A stretch of 64,000 bases of DNA. Source: Bacteroidota bacterium. GTDB lineage: Bacteria > Bacteroidota > Bacteroidia > Chitinophagales > Chitinophagaceae. Where the stretch lies: assembly GCA_028875875.1 (NCBI GenBank), contig JAGWUV010000010.1, positions 30,873-94,872 of the forward strand, written 5' to 3'. Both the position numbers and the translations under genes were made by a program. The notes below the pieces were generated by a model. The model saw only the letters and a list, made by a program, of their open reading frames with translations. It did no database searches and was not told where the DNA came from. This document shows positions 30,252-38,307 of the stretch, in pieces (position 1 is the stretch's first letter; each line of letters opens with the position of its first letter).

Positions 30252-30290
30252 TATTGCTGCACCCAAGCACAGGGCCCAAGTGCAGCAATA
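30252..30290 (+). promoter_or_regulatory. Intercistronic hairpin atpE-atpF
   Basis: Perfect 11-bp stem TATTGCTGCAC / GTGCAGCAATA with a 17-nt loop, no long T tract directly after it. It could stabilise the atpE message or act as a partial terminator, raising subunit c over the other subunits. Confidence 0.7.
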
Positions 30291-30341
30291 CCTTTTAAGC
30301 TTTAGAAAAGATAGCATTATAAAACTTTCAAAATAGTTGAT

Positions 30342-30836
30342 ATGGATTTGCTCAATCCCGGGTTAGGTTTATTAGTTTGGACGCTTGTTGCGTTCGTGAT
30401 TGTGTTTTTGATATTGAAGTCTTTCGCCTGGAAGCCTATACTAGCTTCATTAAAAGAAAGAGAAACCAATATTGCTGATGCTATTGCTTCTGCAGAAAAA
30501 GTTAAGGCTGAAATGGCGCAACTGAAAAGTGAGAATGAAACTTTACTGGCAAAAGCCCGTGAAGAAAGAGCCACTATTTTGAAAGAGGCAAAAGAAACTG
30601 CTGATAAAATGGTTACTGACGCGAAAGACAAAGCCAAAGCTGAATACGATCGTATTGTAGCTGATGCACAAGCTGCCATCAACCAGCAAAAGAATGCTGC
30701 TTTAACCGATGTGAAGAACCAGGTTGGTGCATTGGTAATTGAAGTAAGCGAAAAAATATTGAGAAGAGAACTGAGTAACAAAGCAGAGCAGGAAGGCTAC
30801 ATCAAGCAATTAGCGGAAGCAGTGAAATTGAACTAA
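30342..30836 (+). CDS. atpF: ATP synthase F0 subunit b
   Basis: Peripheral stalk subunit of 164 residues: an N-terminal membrane helix (LGLLVWTLVAFVIVFLIL) followed by FAWKPILASLKERE and a long Ala/Lys/Glu-rich helix to the end, the standard AtpF plan. It binds subunit delta, encoded 59 bp downstream. Confidence 0.96.
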   Translation: MDLLNPGLGLLVWTLVAFVIVFLILKSFAWKPILASLKERETNIADAIASAEKVKAEMAQLKSENETLLAKAREERATILKEAKETADKMVTDAKDKAKAEYDRIVADAQAAINQQKNAALTDVKNQVGALVIEVSEKILRRELSNKAEQEGYIKQLAEAVKLN

Positions 30837-30895
30837 TTCAAACAATTAAAAACGTACTGACCAGTTTTTTTGGTTGTAACTTTTAACTTAAAAAA

Positions 30896-31459
30896 ATGCC
30901 CAATCCACGTTTAGCATCGAGATACGCCAAAAGTTTGATTGATTTAGCTGTAGAGCAAAATCAACTGGAGCAGGTATTTGCAGATATGCAGTTATTACAG
31001 GCTGTTTGCAAGAGCAGCAGAGAGTTTGTAAACCTGTTACGCAGTCCGATTATAAAGGCTGATAAAAAAGAGCAGATCATCGCAGCCATTACAAAAGATA
31101 AAGTGGGTGTACTTACCCAGAGCTTTACCAAACTGCTGGTATTGAAAGGAAGGGAAAATGATTTACCTGAAATTGTAAGTGCTTTTATTGATCAGTACAA
31201 TCAGATTAAAGGTATTCAAAAAGTGAAGTTGACCACTGCTGTTGCCGTGGGCGATGATGTGAGAGTGGCAATAGAAAATAAATTGAAAGCTGAAGCCGGC
31301 TTAGATAAAGTACAATTGGAAACCAAGGTAGATGAAGCCCTGATCGGCGGATTCGTTCTGGAATTTAATAATAACCTGGTGGATGCAAGTGTTTTGAGAG
31401 ACTTAAGAGATATTAAAAAGCAATTCAGCCAAAATGTATATGTGAAAACAATACGTTAG
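30896..31459 (+). CDS. atpH: ATP synthase F1 subunit delta
   Basis: OSCP/delta subunit that ties the peripheral stalk to F1, 187 residues. The N-terminus RLASRYAKSLIDLAVEQNQLE and the C-terminal ETKVDEALIGGFVLEFNNNLVDASV are the family signatures. It lies between atpF and atpA. Confidence 0.96.
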   Translation: MPNPRLASRYAKSLIDLAVEQNQLEQVFADMQLLQAVCKSSREFVNLLRSPIIKADKKEQIIAAITKDKVGVLTQSFTKLLVLKGRENDLPEIVSAFIDQYNQIKGIQKVKLTTAVAVGDDVRVAIENKLKAEAGLDKVQLETKVDEALIGGFVLEFNNNLVDASVLRDLRDIKKQFSQNVYVKTIR

Positions 31460-31528
31460 TTGAAAAGCAGGATGAGAACATAATCCTGACTTAAAAGACA
31501 AAAACTATAATACTTAAAATTCCAAAAT

Positions 31529-33106
31529 ATGGCAGAGATTAAGCCGGATGAAATATCAGCGATACTGAGGCAGCAACTCAGCAACTTTAATGCTGCTGCA
31601 GAACTGGAAGAAGTGGGAACCGTACTGCAAGTGGGTGATGGTATTGCCCGTGTATATGGTTTGAACAACGTTCGTTCTGGTGAGCTTGTTGAATTTGAAA
31701 GTGGCGTTAAAGCGATCGCCCTGAACCTTGAAGAAGATAATGTGGGTGTGGTATTGATGGGTGAAGCTACAGATGTTAAAGAAGGCGCTAAAGTACGCCG
31801 TACCGGACAAATCGCTTCTATTAAAGTAGGCGAAGGCATGGTTGGCCGTGTTATTAATACTTTGGGTGAACCTATCGATGGTAAAGGCCCTCTTACAGGC
31901 GAATTGTATGAAATGCCTTTAGAGCGTAAAGCCCCAGGCGTAATTTATCGTGAGCCGGTAAAAGAACCCTTACAAACAGGTATCAAAGCGATTGATGCGA
32001 TGATTCCTGTAGGTCGTGGACAGCGTGAGTTGGTAATCGGTGACCGCCAGACCGGTAAAACTGCTATCTGTATTGATACTATCATCAATCAGAAAGAGTT
32101 TTACGATGCAGGTAAACCTGTTTATTGTATTTACGTAGCAGTTGGCCAGAAAGCATCTACTATTGCCGGTGTAATGAAAACATTGGAAGATAATGGTGCG
32201 ATGGCTTATACAACTATCGTTGCCGCTTCTGCATCTGATCCGGCTCCTCAGCAGTTCTATGCGCCATTTGCCGGTGCTGCTATTGGTGAATTCTTCCGTG
32301 ATACCGGACGCCCTGCATTAATCATATATGATGATTTGTCTAAGCAGGCCGTAGCTTACCGTGAGGTATCATTGTTGTTACGTCGTCCTCCTGGTCGTGA
32401 GGCTTATCCTGGTGATGTATTCTACCTTCATAGCCGTTTGTTGGAGCGTGCTGCGAAAGTGATCAGTAATGATGATGTTGCGAAGAACATGAACGACTTA
32501 CCGGAATCTATCAAACACCTGGTAAAAGGTGGTGGTAGCTTAACAGCATTACCGATCATTGAAACACAAGCCGGTGACGTATCTGCTTATATCCCTACTA
32601 ACGTAATTTCTATCACAGACGGACAGATCTTCCTGGAAGGTAACCTGTTTAATGCCGGTATTCGTCCTGCGATCAACGTGGGTATTTCTGTAAGCCGTGT
32701 GGGTGGTAATGCCCAGATCAAATCCATGAAGAAAGTAGCAGGTACATTGAAACTTGACCAAGCCTTGTACCGTGAGATGGAAGCCTTCTCTAAATTTGGT
32801 GGTGATCTGGATGCTGCTACTAAACTGGTATTGGATAAAGGTGCCCGTAACGTAGAGATCCTGAAGCAGGCCCAATACTCTCCATTCTCTGTAGAAAAAC
32901 AAGTAGCTATCATTTACTTAGGTACACAAGGTTTACTGAGAGAAGTGGCAGTTAAAAATGTAAAAGAATTTGAAGCTCATTTCTTGTTAGAGATGGAAAA
33001 CAAATTACCTGATGTGTTGGGTGAATTTAAGAAAGGTAACTTACCTGAGGATGGATTGAAGAAGATGGTTGATTTGGCTAAGAGCCTGATGCCACAATAC
33101 AAATAA
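31529..33106 (+). CDS. atpA: ATP synthase F1 subunit alpha
   Basis: Non-catalytic nucleotide-binding subunit of F1, 525 residues. Walker [56 protein letters not shown] and the [14 protein letters not shown] region identify alpha. It is the last atp gene here: a terminator follows and atpG (gamma), normally next in Bacteroidota, is absent; atpD/atpC are also elsewhere. Confidence 0.98.
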   Translation: MAEIKPDEISAILRQQLSNFNAAAELEEVGTVLQVGDGIARVYGLNNVRSGELVEFESGVKAIALNLEEDNVGVVLMGEATDVKEGAKVRRTGQIASIKVGEGMVGRVINTLGEPIDGKGPLTGELYEMPLERKAPGVIYREPVKEPLQTGIKAIDAMIPVGRGQRELVIGDRQTGKTAICIDTIINQKEFYDAGKPVYCIYVAVGQKASTIAGVMKTLEDNGAMAYTTIVAASASDPAPQQFYAPFAGAAIGEFFRDTGRPALIIYDDLSKQAVAYREVSLLLRRPPGREAYPGDVFYLHSRLLERAAKVISNDDVAKNMNDLPESIKHLVKGGGSLTALPIIETQAGDVSAYIPTNVISITDGQIFLEGNLFNAGIRPAINVGISVSRVGGNAQIKSMKKVAGTLKLDQALYREMEAFSKFGGDLDAATKLVLDKGARNVEILKQAQYSPFSVEKQVAIIYLGTQGLLREVAVKNVKEFEAHFLLEMENKLPDVLGEFKKGNLPEDGLKKMVDLAKSLMPQYK

Positions 33107-33127
33107 GCACTACTTATTGTAAAATAC

Positions 33128-33156
33128 AAAGCGAAGCACTAAGCTTCGCTTTTTTA
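33128..33156 (+). terminator. Terminator of the atp operon
   Basis: A 10-bp stem AAAGCGAAGC / GCTTCGCTTT with a 5-nt loop and a run of T. Confidence 0.88.
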
Positions 33157-33215
33157 TTGCTGTAACACGGTGTTGTGGCAATAACATGCTAATACATCAT
33201 GTTCAGAAGATGAAA

Positions 33216-33223
33216 TATCTTTG
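33216..33223 (+). promoter_or_regulatory. -7 element before the deacetylase gene
   Basis: TATCTTTG, whose last base is 4 nt from the ATG. The transcript would be leaderless or nearly so, as for rsmE. Confidence 0.5.
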
Positions 33224-33227
33224 ATAC

Positions 33228-33893
33228 ATGTACTTAGTTAAAACACCTTGGTGGTTAAAAAGCATCTATCCATCTTATACTTGGAAGATACCAACAGCGG
33301 ATAAGGTACTCTATCTCACATTTGATGATGGTCCGCATGAAACGGCTACCCCTTTTGTATTAGATACTTTACAGCAGTACAATGCAAAAGCAACTTTTTT
33401 CTGTATCGGAAAAAATGTAACGGCACATAAACATATTTACCAAAGAATTATTGATGAAGGGCATCGCGTAGGCAATCATACCTATAACCATCTCAACGGA
33501 TGGAAAACAAAAGATGATGCGTATATTAAAGATGTTATTGAGGCCGCCAAAGAAATAGATTCAAATTTGTTTCGTCCGCCTTATGGAAGGATCAAAAAGT
33601 TTCAGGGAAAATTATTAAGCGGAAAAATGCCTGTGAATAACGAACAGCAGATTGCTCATTCATTTCTTCCCTTGCATATTATTATGTGGGATGTATTAAG
33701 CGGAGATTTCGACATTAATATTAATGGCGAGCAATGTGCTGAGAATGTTTTATTGAATGCGCAACCTGGTTCTATCATTGTGTTTCATGATAGCACCAAA
33801 GCATGGCCAAGAATGAGTTATGCATTACCTCTTATGCTGGAACATTTTTCCGGGCAAGGTTACCAGTTTAAAACAATACCAGTTATCAATTAA
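33228..33893 (+). CDS. Polysaccharide deacetylase family protein (NodB domain)
   Basis: Metal-dependent N-deacetylase of the carbohydrate esterase 4 family, 221 residues. TFDDGPHETATPFVLDTL holds the catalytic base D33 and the metal ligand D34; the His ligands H84 and H88 are in VGNHTYNHLNGW; RPPYGR is motif 3; IIVFHDS near the end is motif 5. There is no signal peptide or membrane anchor, so the site of action is unclear. The natural substrate could be chitin-like, peptidoglycan or another N-acetylated glycan. Confidence 0.9.
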   Translation: MYLVKTPWWLKSIYPSYTWKIPTADKVLYLTFDDGPHETATPFVLDTLQQYNAKATFFCIGKNVTAHKHIYQRIIDEGHRVGNHTYNHLNGWKTKDDAYIKDVIEAAKEIDSNLFRPPYGRIKKFQGKLLSGKMPVNNEQQIAHSFLPLHIIMWDVLSGDFDININGEQCAENVLLNAQPGSIIVFHDSTKAWPRMSYALPLMLEHFSGQGYQFKTIPVIN

Positions 33894-33898
33894 AAAAA

Positions 33899-33927
33899 GG
33901 CCGGGGTGAATACCCCAGCCCGTTTTA
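33899..33927 (+). terminator. GC-rich hairpin after the deacetylase gene
   Basis: An 8-bp stem GGCCGGGG / CCCCAGCC (one C-A mismatch) with a 6-nt loop and a short TTTT. It can end the deacetylase transcript or act as leader of the micro-ORF 12 bp downstream. Confidence 0.6.
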
Positions 33928-33938
33928 ATCCGTACCCT

Positions 33939-34001
33939 ATGAAAACAATCTTCAAAATAATTTCCTTGCTTTTAGTTGTAATTACTTGTCTCTTTGCGTA
34001 A
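33939..34001 (+). CDS. Possible 20-residue hydrophobic micro-protein
   Basis: ATG at 33939 opens a 20-codon frame, MKTIFKIISLLLVVITCLFA, ending in TAA at 34001. It has two N-terminal lysines and then one hydrophobic helix, so it would be membrane-inserted. A GC-rich hairpin lies just upstream. It is shorter than most annotated genes and could be the relic of a signal peptide; no homology can be claimed. Confidence 0.35.
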   Translation: MKTIFKIISLLLVVITCLFA

Positions 34002-34060
34002 CCTATTTATAAACGGAGCATGATTGCTTTTATTTTTTAAGTGATAGATTTTTTTTACCG

Positions 34061-34825
34061 ATGATTATAGATACACATTGTCATTTATACGTTGAAGAAT
34101 TCAATAACGATATTGATGCAGTAATAGTACGTGCCCAACAAAAAGGCGTACAAAAATTTTATTTACCGGGTATTGATAGCGAATCTATAGATGCCATGTT
34201 ATCTTTAGAAGCAAAGTATCCCGGAGTTTGTGTGGCCATGATGGGACTGCATCCTTGCTACGTGAAAGAAAACTATAAAGATGAATTGAATCTGGTGCAT
34301 CAATGGCTGCAAAAAAGAAAGTTTGCAGCAGTAGGAGAGATAGGGTTGGATTTTTACTGGGATAAAACTTTCACCGAACAACAATACGAATCGTTCGACT
34401 TACAAATGCAATGGGCACTCGACTTCCGTTTGCCAATAGTTATTCATACCCGTAATGCCATGCAGGAAACGATTAATAGGGTAAAGCCCTTTGCACAAAA
34501 AGGATTGAAGGGAATTTTTCATTGTTTTAGTGGCAGTTACGAAAGTGCCAGGCAAATTGTGGATATGGATTTTCTCCTCGGCATCGGCGGTGTAGTAACA
34601 TACAAAAATGCAGGTCTGCCGGAAGCATTGGAAAAGATAGCCGTTGAGCACCTGGTCTTAGAAACGGATGCTCCCTATCTTACACCTGTACCCTTTCGTG
34701 GTAAACGTAATGAGAGCGGCTACCTGGAATACATTGTTCAAAAGCTGGCCGAGGTAAAAAATGTTTCCGCAGCAGAAATAGAAGCTATCACTACAGCAAA
34801 TGCAGAAAAATTATTCGCTCTGTGA
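34061..34825 (+). CDS. tatD: TatD family metal-dependent hydrolase
   Basis: A 254-residue TIM-barrel hydrolase. IIDTHCHLYVEEF gives the first metal-binding His pair, VGEIGLDFYWD the bridging Glu, PIVIHTRNA and IFHCFSGSY further His ligands and LETDAPYLTP the catalytic Asp. Members are 3'-5' DNases; despite the name, a role in Tat export is not general. No signal peptide. Confidence 0.92.
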   Translation: MIIDTHCHLYVEEFNNDIDAVIVRAQQKGVQKFYLPGIDSESIDAMLSLEAKYPGVCVAMMGLHPCYVKENYKDELNLVHQWLQKRKFAAVGEIGLDFYWDKTFTEQQYESFDLQMQWALDFRLPIVIHTRNAMQETINRVKPFAQKGLKGIFHCFSGSYESARQIVDMDFLLGIGGVVTYKNAGLPEALEKIAVEHLVLETDAPYLTPVPFRGKRNESGYLEYIVQKLAEVKNVSAAEIEAITTANAEKLFAL

Positions 34826-34949
34826 TCAGGAACAGTTATTTTTGCCGCCCGGTAAAAGAAGTGTTGTGATACCGGCTTCTTATCTCCGGTGATGCTTCTG
34901 TTGCGTCGCAATCCGTTCATCTGCAACAACAGCATCAGCAATAACAAAC

Positions 34950-35036
34950 AGAGGGGTGTCCGAGTGGTTGAAGGAGCACGCCTGGAAAGTGTGTATACGG
35001 GAAACTGTATCGAGGGTTCGAATCCCTTCCCCTCTG
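34950..35036 (+). tRNA. tRNA-Ser(GGA)
   Basis: An 87-nt cloverleaf with a 7-bp acceptor stem AGAGGGG / CCCCTCT, discriminator G, D-arm, anticodon loop CTGGAAA with GGA at 34984-34986, a long class II variable arm (GTATACGGGAAACTGTATC region) and T-arm GAGGG-TTCGAAT-CCCTT. The long variable arm and the anticodon both say serine (codons TCC/TCT). CCA is not encoded. Confidence 0.97.
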
Positions 35037-35043
35037 CAATCAG

Positions 35044-35080
35044 GAACCGCAAATGCAAAGCATTTGCGGTTCTTTTTTTA
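35044..35080 (+). terminator. Terminator of tRNA-Ser
   Basis: Perfect 13-bp stem GAACCGCAAATGC / GCATTTGCGGTTC, triloop AAA, seven T. Confidence 0.95.
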
Positions 35081-35140
35081 CCATACAAGTGAATCCCTCC
35101 GGCATAGTTTTCCAATTATTTTGGTTTATGAAGAGAACAT

Positions 35141-35206
35141 TTAAGTTCTTTTTCTTGTTATTTTAATGAATATTTAATCTTCTTTAACATTCAATTCCTT
35201 TCTTCG
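35141..35206 (+). promoter_or_regulatory. Candidate Pho-box-like array before the export operon
   Basis: TTAA cores at 35141, 35163, 35174 and 35184 are spaced 22, 11 and 10 bp. The last unit TTAACAT (35184-35190) is 8 bp from TTTCTTCG (35199-35206), a poor -7 match. The arrangement recalls the stronger arrays at 39757 and 44164, but the region is AT-rich and it may be chance. Confidence 0.35.
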
Positions 35207-35261
35207 TAAGCCTATTTTTTTAAAAGGATTTCTTTTGCTGAAAACCTGCATCAAATCTATT

Positions 35262-36935
35262 ATGGCACAAAACACTCACCCATCATTAGGAAAGGCTTTT
35301 AAAACATTATTTGGTTTATTGTTTCTTGATAAAAGAGACATATATGCTATCTATTTCTTTGCAATTATCGGTGGCCTCATCTCTTTATCGCTGCCTTTGG
35401 GTATTCAATATATCATCAGCTTTGTGCAGGCTAACCAGCTCTCTGCTTCAATAGTTGTGTTGATTGCGGTTGTGATTACCGGTGTTTTCTTCAATGGTTA
35501 TTTCCAGGTAAAACAAATGCAGGTGATTGAAAAAATAGAGCAAAAACTTTTCGTTCGTTATTCATTTGAATTTGCAGACAGGTTGCCGAAACTTAATATT
35601 GAAAAGCTTGATGATTATCATCTGCCCGAATTGGTCAATCGTTATTTCGATTCTGTTTCACTGATCAAAGGCATCGAAAAGCTTTTACTGGATATTCCTG
35701 CTGCACTTATACAGATTTTGTTCGGAGTTTTATTGCTTTCATTGTATCACCCTGTTTTCATTGCCTTTGGTGTGTTACTGATTGTTATTCTAATTATCAT
35801 TATCAAGTATACATCTACATTAGGTTTCGAAACGAGTTTAAAGGCAAGTGATTATAAATATACGATAGCTGCATGGCTTGAAGAAATGGCAGCCAGCATA
35901 AAAACATTTAAATATGCTAAAACAACGTCGTTGCATTTACGAAAGACTGATGAAGCAGTTACCGGTTATCTTCAATCAAGAACAAGCCATTTTAAAATCC
36001 TTTTGAGTCAGTTCTGGAGTTTTATCACTTTTAAAATAGTCATCACGGCAGCAATGCTTATCGTTGGATCTGCATTGTTGCTAAATCAGCAGATCAATGT
36101 GGGGCAATTTATAGCTGCAGATATTGTAATCATCGCTATTATCAGTTCTGTTGAAAAGCTCATCACATCTTTAGACAAAGTGTACGATTCACTTACATCA
36201 ATTGAAAAGTTAGGGAAAATAACAGATGCTGAATTAGAAGAAGATGGCACTACTATATTGAGTACTGTTGATAAAGGTGTAGCGATAGATATCAGTAATC
36301 TTAATTTTACTTATCATGATGGTAACAATGCACTCGAGAATATTAACCTTCAGATCAACCCAGGTGATTTTGTATGTATCACAGGGTTATCCGGTTCCGG
36401 AAAGTCTTCCCTGCTTCGGATCTTAACAGGTGCCTACAGAAATTTTACAGGCAAGATATTAATAGATGGTATTCCATTATCTACTTATAATCTATCCTCT
36501 CTTCGCTCACAAACAGGCATACTATTTAACAGGCAGGATGTTTTCAGGGGAACACTATTGGAGAATATTACGATGGGGAATAACTCCATATCGTTGGAAG
36601 AAATCAATGCCTTGGCAGAAAAGATCGGCTTCACATCTTACATAGAGAATTTAAAAATTGGTCTGGATACGCTGGTGGATCCTGATGGAAAAAGATTACC
36701 ACAAAAAGTAAAAAAAGAGATTTTATTAATGCGTTCATTAATAGGAAAACATCGGTTGTTGTTGCTCGAAGAACCTTTTGAGCATTTGGATGAGCAGCAA
36801 ATTCAAAAGCTTATCAATTTTTTACATAACGATAAAAATGCAACCATCATTATAACGGCTGAGCATCCGCCAAAGAAACAGTTTTGTGATGTATTCATTT
36901 CTTTAGAAGGGGGAACTATAAAATCTATTCAATAA
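35262..36935 (+). CDS. ABC transporter with degenerate ATPase, type I-like export system
   Basis: A 557-residue permease-ATPase fusion; I use the ATG at 35262 (an in-frame TTG lies 27 bp upstream). There are about six membrane helices (20-300) and no C39 peptidase domain. Walker A GLSGSGKSS is intact, but the LSGGQ signature is replaced by LPQKVKKEILLMRSL, Walker B reads LLLLEEPFEHLDE (Asp to Glu) and the H-loop is TAEHPP. Catalysis may therefore be weak or asymmetric. It is followed 3 bp later by an HlyD-type adaptor and then a TolC homologue, the three parts of a type I secretion system. No substrate with RTX repeats or a leader is nearby. Confidence 0.82.
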   Translation: MAQNTHPSLGKAFKTLFGLLFLDKRDIYAIYFFAIIGGLISLSLPLGIQYIISFVQANQLSASIVVLIAVVITGVFFNGYFQVKQMQVIEKIEQKLFVRYSFEFADRLPKLNIEKLDDYHLPELVNRYFDSVSLIKGIEKLLLDIPAALIQILFGVLLLSLYHPVFIAFGVLLIVILIIIIKYTSTLGFETSLKASDYKYTIAAWLEEMAASIKTFKYAKTTSLHLRKTDEAVTGYLQSRTSHFKILLSQFWSFITFKIVITAAMLIVGSALLLNQQINVGQFIAADIVIIAIISSVEKLITSLDKVYDSLTSIEKLGKITDAELEEDGTTILSTVDKGVAIDISNLNFTYHDGNNALENINLQINPGDFVCITGLSGSGKSSLLRILTGAYRNFTGKILIDGIPLSTYNLSSLRSQTGILFNRQDVFRGTLLENITMGNNSISLEEINALAEKIGFTSYIENLKIGLDTLVDPDGKRLPQKVKKEILLMRSLIGKHRLLLLEEPFEHLDEQQIQKLINFLHNDKNATIIITAEHPPKKQFCDVFISLEGGTIKSIQ

Positions 36936-36938
36936 AAT

Positions 36939-38303
36939 ATGAAACATATAAAATCTTATATCAACGCAGATATTGAGCATCATTTAAAAGGAGACGCACC
37001 TTTATCATTCAAGCACATTTATAAAATTGGTGTCTTTAGCAGCATCGGTAAATGGACAATTGGTATAATGATAGTGCTTGTTGCCGCTTTGTTTTTACCA
37101 TGGACACAAAACATTAAAGCAAAAGGAAAAATAACTACACTGCGCCAGGAACAAAGAGCACAGGAAGTAAATGCCATTATTGCGGGTAAGATTGTGAAGT
37201 GGTATGTAAAAGAAGGTGATATGGTAAAAGCAGGTGATACACTACTACAGTTGGGTGAAGTTAAAGTAGATTATTTTGATCCGCAGTTATTGGGAAGAAC
37301 AGAACAGCAGATCAATGCCAAACAACAAAGTATAGAAGGATATAAAGGCAAAGCCGGCACTGCAGATAAGCAGGTGCAGGCACTGCAGCAAGCACTCGAA
37401 CTTAAGTTAGCTTCACTTGATAATAAGATCCGGCAACAGTTGCTAAAAGTAGAGAGTGATAGTATGGATGTGTTAGCCGCAGCAAATGATCTCAATATGT
37501 ATAAACGACAGATCAACGCAGCAAAAACAATGCTCGATAGTGGTGCTATTTCACTGAATGAATTTGAAAAGAGGAAGTCAAATTATCAGTCTTCTTTGGC
37601 AAAAAAAACCAGTGCAGAAAATAAGTTTCTACAAGGTAAACAGGAGCTCATCAATCTTCGAATAGAAAAGAATAGTGTAGTACAGGATTATACTGATAAG
37701 GTTTCTAAAGCCGAAGGAGACAAATTCTCGGCTATATCACAGGTGGCTTCAACAGAAGCTGATGTAGCTAAATTAAAAAGTATTTACAGTAGTTATGATG
37801 TAAGAAATAAACTCTATTACGTTACTGCACCGCAAGGTGGACAAGTAGCTAAAGCAATGAAAGCCGGCGTAGGAGAGATGGTGAAAGAAGGTGAGATGAT
37901 CGTGGAGATCATTCCTACCCAATTGCAATTTGCTGTTGAAATGTATGTACAGCCTGTGGATCTACCATTGATATCAAAAGGGCAAGAGGTACGCTTTATG
38001 TTCGATGGGTTTCCTGCCATCGTATTTAGTGGCTGGCCCGATGCTACTTATGGAACTTTTTCAGGAAAGGTTACTGCTATTGAGAATAATGTAAGTGATA
38101 ATGGAATGTTCAGGGTATTAGTAGCTGAAGATACCACAGATAAACACTGGCCTAAGCAGCTTAGGTTAGGTGGTGGTGCACAAGCTATAGCATTACTGAA
38201 AAATGTGCCGGTATATTATGAGTTATGGCGAAATATTAATGGCTTTCCGCCGGAATATTATACAGCGGGTAAAGATCAGTCAACCAAGAAAGCGAAGAAA
38301 TAA
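36939..38303 (+). CDS. HlyD family periplasmic adaptor
   Basis: Membrane-fusion protein of 454 residues linking the ABC transporter to the TolC channel. One membrane helix (about 33-53, GKWTIGIMIVLVAALFLPW) is followed by a lipoyl-like half (VNAIIAGKIVKWYVKEGDMVKAGDTLLQLGE), a long coiled-coil hairpin (about 125-270) and the second lipoyl half with beta-barrel (YVTAPQGGQVAKAMKAGVGEMVKEGE). It starts 3 bp after the ABC gene. Confidence 0.9.
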   Translation: MKHIKSYINADIEHHLKGDAPLSFKHIYKIGVFSSIGKWTIGIMIVLVAALFLPWTQNIKAKGKITTLRQEQRAQEVNAIIAGKIVKWYVKEGDMVKAGDTLLQLGEVKVDYFDPQLLGRTEQQINAKQQSIEGYKGKAGTADKQVQALQQALELKLASLDNKIRQQLLKVESDSMDVLAAANDLNMYKRQINAAKTMLDSGAISLNEFEKRKSNYQSSLAKKTSAENKFLQGKQELINLRIEKNSVVQDYTDKVSKAEGDKFSAISQVASTEADVAKLKSIYSSYDVRNKLYYVTAPQGGQVAKAMKAGVGEMVKEGEMIVEIIPTQLQFAVEMYVQPVDLPLISKGQEVRFMFDGFPAIVFSGWPDATYGTFSGKVTAIENNVSDNGMFRVLVAEDTTDKHWPKQLRLGGGAQAIALLKNVPVYYELWRNINGFPPEYYTAGKDQSTKKAKK

Positions 38304-38307
38304 ACGT

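Noticed and set aside
38203..38307. N-terminal extension of the TolC-like gene
   Set aside because: It overlaps the hlyD gene and would hide the signal peptide that starts at 38308.
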